From NCBI GenBank assembly GCA_030838305.1, contig JAUTWY010000530.1, forward strand, positions 1 through 6,218: a DNA stretch of 6,218 nucleotides, read 5' to 3'. Below, piece after piece: positions 1 through 5,577 of the stretch. The stretch's first letter is position 1; the number at the start of each line of letters is the position of its first letter. The notes beneath the pieces are model-generated. The model saw only the letters and a program-made list of their open reading frames with translations, ran no database searches and was not told where the DNA came from. A program made the translations under genes and the position numbers. The DNA is from Acidobacteriaceae bacterium (GTDB lineage Bacteria > Acidobacteriota > Terriglobia > Terriglobales > Acidobacteriaceae).

Positions 1-968
1 CTGCTGACGAGACCGGCGCTTTCCATTTCGAATCGGCCAGCGTCCGATTCGATAACCTCTTCAGGAGTCCATGGCTGAACGTCAAAGTCGGAAAATTCGA
101 GCTCGACAGCTTTATTTCGGAGAAGCGAGGTCTAACCTTGTCGGGCAGTGGAGGTGGATTCCAACTCTTCCATTTCATTCCCGTCGGCGACGGTAACATT
201 TTCGGACAAGTAGGGGATAACCAGATTGGCGCCGAGTGGATGGGACACTCCTACAACGATCGGACCCGCCTCTCCGTAGCTGTTTTCAGCTCCGTTGACG
301 GGAACGTGGATCAGCCGTACGGCCAGAATTCATACACGGCTTTTATTGCTGGCAGCCATGCCTTCGGCGCCGGCAAGCTCGGGGTCCAGCGTATCGGCGG
401 GTACGCCATGTTCGGACAGGCCCCCACCACTTACCTTACCAACGGCGGAGTTCCACTCCCGGGCACCGGAGTTGGCAACAAGAGCTTCAGCCGGGTTGGC
501 TTTGAAGGCCTCTTCTATCTCGGCAGCAAGCTTGACGTCCAGGTCTTTACCCAGCACGGCTCGGACGACAAATGGTTCGGCGCCTGTTTCGGAGACATCA
601 TCACCGGAACCTGCGACCCAGCCAACAACAACAACCTCAATGGTCCTGGCCTGCCGGCGGGCGCTAGAAACCCAACTTGGAACGGCGCTTTCGTCGAAAC
701 TCACTATATCTGGAACCCGCAGTTCCTGATCTTCCAGCGTTCGGAGTGGGTCCGCATGTCACAACAGGCAATCCCAGGGACGCCGTCGAATCTTGGCGAC
801 ATCGACAACTACGTATTCGGGTATCGCTACAACCCATTCATGACCAGCCGGGCTGGTTTTGCCTTCCACAACGAGTATTCCTGGATTCGGCAACGGGGCA
901 CTTCGCCCGTAACCAATACAGATTTATCCACCAACAGTTTGATGCTTGGCTTTGACTTTGACTTCTAG
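1..968 (+). CDS. Outer-membrane beta-barrel (porin-like) protein, C-terminal part; 5' end outside window
   Basis: The reading frame is open from base 3 to the stop at 966-968, giving 321 residues, so the gene starts upstream of the window. A TTG at 138 could be taken as the start, but it should not be: the 45 residues before it are in frame, barrel-like and continuous with what follows. The protein shows alternating polar/hydrophobic strands with many Gly, Asn and aromatic residues. It has no long hydrophobic helix and ends in Phe-Asp-Phe-Asp-Phe, the terminal-aromatic signal of barrels inserted by the BAM complex. The segment around 57-135 (NVKVGKFELD, then SEKRGLTLS) resembles, from memory, a group of barrels fused to an N-terminal CxxCH haem domain; that domain would lie off the window and is unseen. 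The gene is followed after 12 nt by a dihaem cytochrome gene, so a role in moving electrons or solutes across the outer membrane is plausible. Barrel nature is fairly sure; substrate and exact family are not. Confidence 0.7.
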   Translation, partial: ADETGAFHFESASVRFDNLFRSPWLNVKVGKFELDSFISEKRGLTLSGSGGGFQLFHFIPVGDGNIFGQVGDNQIGAEWMGHSYNDRTRLSVAVFSSVDGNVDQPYGQNSYTAFIAGSHAFGAGKLGVQRIGGYAMFGQAPTTYLTNGGVPLPGTGVGNKSFSRVGFEGLFYLGSKLDVQVFTQHGSDDKWFGACFGDIITGTCDPANNNNLNGPGLPAGARNPTWNGAFVETHYIWNPQFLIFQRSEWVRMSQQAIPGTPSNLGDIDNYVFGYRYNPFMTSRAGFAFHNEYSWIRQRGTSPVTNTDLSTNSLMLGFDFDF

Positions 969-980
969 AGAGGGATCGAC

Positions 981-1847
981 ATGCCGACAAGAATGTGGAA
1001 GTGGTCGCTATCAGTAGCCGCGGCTGCGGTTTTAGCCCTCCCCATGCCTTCCTGGGGCCAGCTCACGCAGTACGACTTGGAGTCGCGCATGGGTGCGGAG
1101 AGTCACATCGGGAACGTCACCGGCCATGCCAAAGACGCCAAGACGGCATACCGGCGATATTGCGTCGGTTGCCATGGCCCGCTCGGCGACGGCAACGGCG
1201 AGAACTTTCCCTGGGTGGACCCCAAGCCCCGCGACTTTCAGTTGGGTGTTTTTAAGTGCCGTTCCACTCCGACCGGCACATTGCCGACCGACCAGGATCT
1301 TTTCGATACCATCGGTCGCGGCCTCGACCGTTCCAACATGCCGCAATGGGATCCACTCTCTAACCAGGATCGCGCCAACCTCGTCGCTTGGGTGAAGCAC
1401 TTCTCTCCGCGCTGGACGAACGAGAAGCCAGGCACACCGATTGAGATCCCTGCCGAGCCCGAGGTTACCGCGGAACGCATCAAGGCTGGCCGCGATGTGT
1501 TTGCCCGGGTGCAGTGCTGGAAGTGCCACGGCGTGCTCGGTCAAGCCAATGGCCCATCTGCCGCAACCCTCACCGATGACCTCGGCCGTCCGATCGCGGC
1601 CTACAACTTTACCGAAGGCTCCCGCCCTAAATGCGGCGACACCGATCGCGACATTTACCGGATCTTCATGACAGGTTTGGACGGTACTCCGATGCCTTCC
1701 TTTGCCGACAACATCAAGCCAGACGAGGCGTGGGATTTGGTTTTCTATCTGAGAACCCTTATGTCTCAACCCAGCAAGGCAAAAGCGATGGCAAAACAAC
1801 TTGGCCTCAAACCAGTTGATCCAAATGCTCCGGCGGGACAACAATAG
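981..1847 (+). CDS. Secreted dihaem c-type cytochrome
   Basis: The 288-residue protein has a Sec signal peptide (basic and aromatic start, Ala/Val/Leu core at about 10-20, probable cleavage near PSWG-Q at 25-27). Two cytochrome c domains follow. Domain 1 has CVGCH at 61-65 with probable distal Met120 in SNMPQW. Domain 2 has CWKCH at 179-183 with probable distal Met238 in TPMPSF. The domains are alike: each has a TD-x-D-(L/I) segment, then a Gly-Leu-Asp, then the Met-Pro, so an internal duplication is likely. Each also has one extra Cys just before that segment (Cys93, Cys218). The ATG at 981 is chosen because GAGGG at 970-974 precedes it by 6 nt and gives a proper signal peptide; the Met at residue 5 is the only near alternative. 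It probably acts as a periplasmic electron carrier between the outer-membrane or copper protein and the oxidase CuA site. Exact partners are inferred from gene order only. Confidence 0.9.
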   Translation: MPTRMWKWSLSVAAAAVLALPMPSWGQLTQYDLESRMGAESHIGNVTGHAKDAKTAYRRYCVGCHGPLGDGNGENFPWVDPKPRDFQLGVFKCRSTPTGTLPTDQDLFDTIGRGLDRSNMPQWDPLSNQDRANLVAWVKHFSPRWTNEKPGTPIEIPAEPEVTAERIKAGRDVFARVQCWKCHGVLGQANGPSAATLTDDLGRPIAAYNFTEGSRPKCGDTDRDIYRIFMTGLDGTPMPSFADNIKPDEAWDLVFYLRTLMSQPSKAKAMAKQLGLKPVDPNAPAGQQ

Positions 1848-1896
1848 ACTAGAAGAGCCATCAGTCACCTAATGCGTTCGTCAGGAGAACCCTTCT

Positions 1897-2640
1897 ATGA
1901 GCAAGCGATACAATTTTGCGGCTGTACTATCGGCGGTAGTTCTGATTTGTTGTGGAGCGCTAATCCTGGGGCAGAAAGTCGACGCCGCGGGAGAAGGCAA
2001 GATTACGGGAACGGTAAAACTTGATGGCGCGCCCCCGCACATGAAGGGCATCGACATGGGGAAAGATCCCTACTGTTCCAAAGCTCACGCCAGCGATCCT
2101 GGGCATCTGGAGACTTATGTGGTGGGTGCCGACGGAGGGATGGCGAATGTGGTTGTGTACATCTCCGAGGGCTTGACTGGAAGTGCGGCAGCCGAAAGCT
2201 CTGCCACAGAGCCAGTTTTCGATCAGAAGAACTGCATGTACACCCCACACGTGCTGGCGCTCGACGTCAACCAGAAATTCAAGGTGACCACCAGTGATCA
2301 GACTACCCACAACATTCACCCGCTGCCAAATCCGATGACCGGCAACATCCCGTGGAATCAGTCACAACCTCCGGGCGCGGCGGCAGTCGAGAAAAGCTGG
2401 AAAGCTCCGGAAATGATTCCGGTGCAATGCAACATTCATCCCTGGATGCACGGCTGGTTTGTTGTGGTTAAAGGGCCTCACGGGACTTCCGACACCAAAG
2501 GGGATTACACGATTAACAACGTGCCCCCCGGAAATTACACCGTCACCGCCTGGCAGGAGGCCGCCGGCACGCAGACTCAAAAAGTCACGGTTGCGGCGGG
2601 CGCAGCGGGAACTGCCAATTTCACATTCAAGGCGAAGTGA
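1897..2640 (+). CDS. Secreted cupredoxin-like copper protein with carboxypeptidase-regulatory-like C-terminus
   Basis: The 247-residue protein has an N-terminal signal segment (basic start, hydrophobic 8-25, probable signal peptidase I cleavage after VDA at 28-30). A beta-sandwich core follows. Probable copper ligands are His138 (or His141) in TTHNIHP and Cys178, His181 and Met184 in CNIHPWM. The C-x2-H-x2-M spacing is that of amicyanin rather than plastocyanin. Cys60 and Cys113 are further conserved-looking cysteines. Residues from about 196 to 232 (DTKGDYTINNVPPGNYTVTA) match the carboxypeptidase-regulatory-like (transthyretin-type) fold. The start is supported by AGGAGA at 1883-1888, 8 nt before the ATG. 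This combination is seen in proteins often labelled methylamine-utilisation-like or plastocyanin-like. By context it is a periplasmic electron carrier or copper-handling protein serving the neighbouring oxidase; the sequence cannot decide between these. The function is therefore left open, while the copper site is well supported. Confidence 0.8.
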   Translation: MSKRYNFAAVLSAVVLICCGALILGQKVDAAGEGKITGTVKLDGAPPHMKGIDMGKDPYCSKAHASDPGHLETYVVGADGGMANVVVYISEGLTGSAAAESSATEPVFDQKNCMYTPHVLALDVNQKFKVTTSDQTTHNIHPLPNPMTGNIPWNQSQPPGAAAVEKSWKAPEMIPVQCNIHPWMHGWFVVVKGPHGTSDTKGDYTINNVPPGNYTVTAWQEAAGTQTQKVTVAAGAAGTANFTFKAK

Positions 2641-2674
2641 TATTGGCGGAACATTAGCAGCACCATGCAATCAC

Positions 2675-2707
2675 CGAATCGCCGCAGTTAAAAGCTGCGG
2701 CGATTTG
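2675..2707. terminator. Strong hairpin after the copper-protein gene, possible terminator or attenuator
   Basis: A perfect 11-bp inverted repeat (AATCGCCGCAG at 2677-2687, CTGCGGCGATT at 2695-2705) encloses a 7-nt loop. A G-T wobble and a C-G pair extend it to 13 bp at 2675-2707. It begins 35 nt after the stop codon of the copper-protein gene. The stem is GC-rich and would be stable in RNA. No U-tract follows (the next bases are ATTTGAACAAG), so a textbook intrinsic terminator is not shown. It may instead be a 3'-end stabiliser, or an attenuator upstream of the oxidase genes. Confidence 0.5.
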
Positions 2708-2751
2708 AACAAGAGATTTGAATCAGTGATTTTAAATCAGTGATTTTGAAT
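2702..2751. repeat. AT-rich tandem and dyad repeats upstream of coxB, candidate operator/promoter region
   Basis: AATCAGTGATTTT occurs twice, at 2721-2733 and 2735-2747, with a 14-nt period. Each copy contains the dyad AATCA-G-TGATT. The shorter word GATTTGAA or a close variant appears four times, starting at 2702, 2715, 2728 and 2742, so spacing is 13-14 nt. Across the two copies a larger near-palindrome (2721-2732 with 2734-2745) has a single mismatch. The block lies 51 nt before the coxB ATG in an otherwise GC-rich locus. Such tandem dyads could bind a dimeric regulator, but no known operator consensus is recognised and no clear -35/-10 pair stands out. Confidence 0.4.
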
Positions 2752-2801
2752 AAGAAACAGATAAGAAAGAACGGCCTCATGCCGGCCAAAGGCGGGACCA
2801 C

Positions 2802-3605
2802 ATGGCGAAGATATTCGCGGTGACGATCATCCTGATCGCAATTGCTTCGGCTGTTCCCATCGTGATGCACATGTGGCCGATGCCACAGGATATCTCCACC
2901 CATGGTGCGCTGATTGACGAGCAGTACACCGACACCATGTGGGAAGCGGGCATTTCCTTCCTGGCCTCCCAGTTCCTCCTCGCTTTCTTCATCTGGAAGT
3001 TCTCCAGCCCCAAGCCGGGCGAAAAGGTCAAGAATTTTCCCGGTGGCGCGGCGGGTTTGGTGGCCGCTGCTTTCCTGCTGGTGGGCACCGAGGTCTTGGC
3101 TCTAGGTGTGTTCGGCACCAAAGCTTGGGCGACCGTGTATCTCACTCCTCCAGCCGCCGACGCAATACCTGTCCAGGTTCAAGCGGGACAATTCGCATTT
3201 TATTTCCGTTATCCCGGGCCGGATGGAAAGTTTGGTCCGCTCCACGCCGATCAGATTAGCGAGGCCAATGCGAACTTCTACGGTTTAGATACGACCCACG
3301 ATCAGGATTCAAAAGACGATATCGTAGCCGCTGAAATGGCAATTCCGGTGAACCGCGAGATCCACTTGCTGATGCATTCCAAAGACGTTGGTCATTCCTT
3401 CTTCGTTCCAGAATTGCGCATCCAGCAGGACTTCGTTCCGGGATTGGACGTCACCGTTCACTTCACCGCAACGAAAATCGGCAAGTATGAAATCGTCTGC
3501 ACCCAGCTTTGCGGCCTTGGGCATTACAACATGAAGGCGTATCTCGAGGTGAAGTCCCGGGAAGATTACGAAGCCTGGATTAAGCAGCAAGCGGCGCTGC
3601 AGTAG
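2802..3605 (+). CDS. coxB: Cytochrome c oxidase subunit II (CuA subunit)
   Basis: The 267-residue subunit accepts electrons from a periplasmic carrier at the binuclear CuA site and passes them to haem a in subunit I. Hydrophobic segments lie at about 4-22 (signal peptide or extra anchor), 50-66 and 84-104. The loop KPGEKVK between the last two is basic, fitting a cytoplasmic side. CuA ligands are His198 in GHSFFVP, and Cys233, Cys237, His241 and Met244 in CTQLCGLGHYNM. The usual Glu between the two Cys is Gln235. The aromatic patch reads GQFAFYFRYP, with Phe131 and Phe133 where bovine CoxII has Trp104 and Trp106. The Glu-x-x-Trp-Thr motif at the start of the last helix is absent. AAAGG at 2788-2792 lies 9 nt before the ATG. 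Presence of CuA makes this a cytochrome c (or copper-protein) oxidase, not a quinol oxidase. There is no fused haem c domain, so a separate carrier is needed. Confidence 0.93.
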   Translation: MAKIFAVTIILIAIASAVPIVMHMWPMPQDISTHGALIDEQYTDTMWEAGISFLASQFLLAFFIWKFSSPKPGEKVKNFPGGAAGLVAAAFLLVGTEVLALGVFGTKAWATVYLTPPAADAIPVQVQAGQFAFYFRYPGPDGKFGPLHADQISEANANFYGLDTTHDQDSKDDIVAAEMAIPVNREIHLLMHSKDVGHSFFVPELRIQQDFVPGLDVTVHFTATKIGKYEIVCTQLCGLGHYNMKAYLEVKSREDYEAWIKQQAALQ

Positions 3606-3750
3606 CCGTTCGAAGCCGCTCTGTCAATGTTTTCGGATGAATAGTTTTTGGGAAGGCACGGTTTGAGCCGTCCGTTACCGTTCCGCAAGAATACGGGCTT
3701 TTAGTCCCTCTGGCATCTGGACCTAATACATCTCGTTTGAGGTAAGCGCA
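3606..3750. other. 145-nt gap between coxB and coxA, no gene found
   Basis: No coding frame with a plausible start is seen. A weak sigma-70-like pair can be drawn (TTGAGC at 3663-3668, AAGAAT at 3687-3692, 18-nt spacer, each 4 of 6 matches), as can only short 4-bp hairpins. Neither is convincing. The length is unusual for genes of one enzyme complex and leaves room for a leader or an internal promoter. Confidence 0.3.
3739..3743 (+). promoter_or_regulatory. Ribosome-binding site of coxA, decides the start
   Basis: GAGGT sits 7 nt before the ATG at 3751. The next in-frame ATG (3760, residue 4) would be 16 nt away, which is too far, so the 593-residue form is preferred. Confidence 0.65.
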
Positions 3751-5532
3751 ATGCACGATATGTCCTCCCCCGCAGTGCATCACGGGGCTCCGACAAGCTT
3801 CATTCGGAAGCATGTCTTCAGCCTGGACCACAAAGTCATCGGCAAACAGTATTACGCGTTAGCGCTGCTGGCCGCTTTGATCGGCATGGCGCTTTCCTGG
3901 ATCATGCGCATCCATCTGGGCTGGTCGAACTTCGCCATCCCCGGCCTGCATTTCCTTTCCAGCACCGGCGCTCCAGGCAACGTGCTGACGCCCGAGTACT
4001 ACCTGCAATTGATGACCATGCACGGGACGATCATGGTCTTCTTCGTTCTCACGACCGCCCCGTTCGCCGCGTTCGGCAATTTCTTTTTGCCGATCCAAAC
4101 CGGCGCCGAAGACATGCCCTTCCCGCATTTCAACATGATGTCGTTCTGGGTCACTTTCGTGGGCTTCTGGGTGCTGATCGCATCGTTTTTCGTGGGCGAC
4201 GGGCCAACCCTCGGCGGCTGGACGCAATATGCTCCGCTCAGCGCCATCGGTTCCGTAGGCGGACCCGGCCAGGGTCTCGGCGTGGTTCTGTGGGCCACGT
4301 CGATTGCCATCTTCTGCATCGGCCAGTTACTCGGTTCGCTGAACTTCATCACCACCACCCTCGACATGCGTTGTAAGGGAATGTCCCTGATGCGGCTTCC
4401 GCTCACAGCCTGGGCCTGGTTCATCACCTCGGTGATGGGATTGACTGCATTCGCCGTGCTCATGCCCGCATGCATCCTTCTCATTCTGGATCATGTCGCC
4501 GGAACCAGCTTCTTCGTGGCTTCGAACCTGGTAATCAATGATCAGGTGCTGCCACATTCCGGAGGATCGACTCTTCTCTGGCAGCACTTGTTCTGGTTCT
4601 TCGGCCATCCTGAGGTCTACATCGCAATCGTGCCCGGCATGGGCATCGTTTCGCACGTGCTCATTACCAACATGCGCAAGCCGATGTTGAGCCACCGCGT
4701 GCTGATTTATTCCATGGCAGCCCTCGCCGCCCTGAGTTACATGGTTTATGGTCACCACATGTTTGTTAGCGGGATGAATCCCGTCTCCTCGCTGGCTTTC
4801 TCATTCCCCACGCTGGTCATCACAATTCCCTCGACCATTGTGGTTCTGATGTGGCTGGGCAGCCTGTATGGCTCCAAGCTGCGAATCAATTCGGCATCGC
4901 TGTTCGCGCTGGGCTTCGTTTCGATGTTTATCAGCGGAGGCGTGAGCGGGTTCTTCCTGGCTCAGCCTTCAATCGACATCATGCTGCACGCCACCTATTT
5001 CGTGGTTGGACACTTCCATCTGGTAATGGGCGTGGCCGCCATGTTCGGCATTTTCGCGGGAACCTACTTCTGGTTTCCCAAGATGACTGGCCGCATGATG
5101 AACGAGACTCTGGGCAAGGTGCATTTCTGGCTGAGCTTCGTGGGTGCGTATTGCATTTTCATGCCTTTCCACTACCTGGGTATCGCCGGCAACGTCCGCC
5201 GTTACCAGGCGTTCACGGACGATTACCTGATCCCACTCATCCCCGTACACAAGTTCATCACGATCGCGGCACTCGTCACTGGCTTTGCCCAGTTGATTTT
5301 CGTTTATAACTTGATTTACAGCCGCTTCAAGGGCGCGCCGGCCACCGATAATCCATGGGAAGGCACATCCCTCGAATGGAGCACGGCCACGCCGCCACCC
5401 CACAACAACTTTGGCGACAAGATGCCGGTCGTGTACCACGATCCTTATCAATACAGCGTCGAGGGCGCGACCACGGATTACGTAATGCAAACCTCGCCGG
5501 AGAAAGTTATCAACCCGAAAGAAGAAAAGTAG
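3751..5532 (+). CDS. coxA: Cytochrome c oxidase subunit I, A-type haem-copper oxidase
   Basis: The 593-residue, 12-helix inner-membrane catalytic subunit reduces O2 to water. Haem a ligands are His91 (MHGTIMVFF) and His423; the haem a3 ligand is His421 (GHFH). CuB ligands are His286 (GHPEVY), His335 and His336, with Tyr290 as the cross-linked tyrosine. Arg53 (MRIHL) fits the haem-A formyl contact. The D-channel set Asn110, Asp121, Asn128 and the helix-VI Glu288 is present, which places it in the A1 group. Arg483/Arg484 match the propionate-contacting pair. Two usual residues are missing. Val364 (codon 4840-4842) stands at the K-channel lysine (bovine Lys319). Ala414 (codon 4990-4992) stands at the Mg-ligand aspartate (bovine Asp369), next to an intact His413. 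The alignment to the bovine enzyme across 359-437 needs no gap, so these positions are firm. The tail carries the usual NPW...LEW...PPPHNNF segment. It lies between coxB and coxC and forms the core with them. Confidence 0.96.
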   Translation: MHDMSSPAVHHGAPTSFIRKHVFSLDHKVIGKQYYALALLAALIGMALSWIMRIHLGWSNFAIPGLHFLSSTGAPGNVLTPEYYLQLMTMHGTIMVFFVLTTAPFAAFGNFFLPIQTGAEDMPFPHFNMMSFWVTFVGFWVLIASFFVGDGPTLGGWTQYAPLSAIGSVGGPGQGLGVVLWATSIAIFCIGQLLGSLNFITTTLDMRCKGMSLMRLPLTAWAWFITSVMGLTAFAVLMPACILLILDHVAGTSFFVASNLVINDQVLPHSGGSTLLWQHLFWFFGHPEVYIAIVPGMGIVSHVLITNMRKPMLSHRVLIYSMAALAALSYMVYGHHMFVSGMNPVSSLAFSFPTLVITIPSTIVVLMWLGSLYGSKLRINSASLFALGFVSMFISGGVSGFFLAQPSIDIMLHATYFVVGHFHLVMGVAAMFGIFAGTYFWFPKMTGRMMNETLGKVHFWLSFVGAYCIFMPFHYLGIAGNVRRYQAFTDDYLIPLIPVHKFITIAALVTGFAQLIFVYNLIYSRFKGAPATDNPWEGTSLEWSTATPPPHNNFGDKMPVVYHDPYQYSVEGATTDYVMQTSPEKVINPKEEK

Positions 5533-5577
5533 TCTTCGATCACTGCAGAACGCTTTCAATGATGGAGAATTAGCAGT

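Noticed and set aside
138..140. TTG as the start codon of the barrel gene
   Set aside because: The frame stays open to base 3 with barrel-like residues upstream, and no ribosome site or signal peptide accompanies the TTG.
1032..1868. Long minus-strand open frame (278 codons) opposite the dihaem cytochrome
   Set aside because: It mirrors a well-supported cytochrome gene, shows no domain or signal of its own, and arises from the codon bias of the plus strand.
1942..1956. Lipoprotein signal (LICCG) in the copper protein
   Set aside because: The residue before either Cys is Ile or Cys rather than Gly, Ala or Ser, so the lipobox is not met; normal signal peptidase cleavage near VDA fits better.
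2675..2707. Certain intrinsic terminator
   Set aside because: The stem is strong but no run of T follows on either strand, so it is kept only as a possible terminator.
3751..5532. Quinol (bo3), cbb3 or B-type oxidase
   Set aside because: CoxB keeps all CuA side-chain ligands (not a quinol oxidase), subunit I has the helix-VI Glu in GHPEVY and a complete D channel (A1-like), and no CcoO/CcoP-type genes are present.
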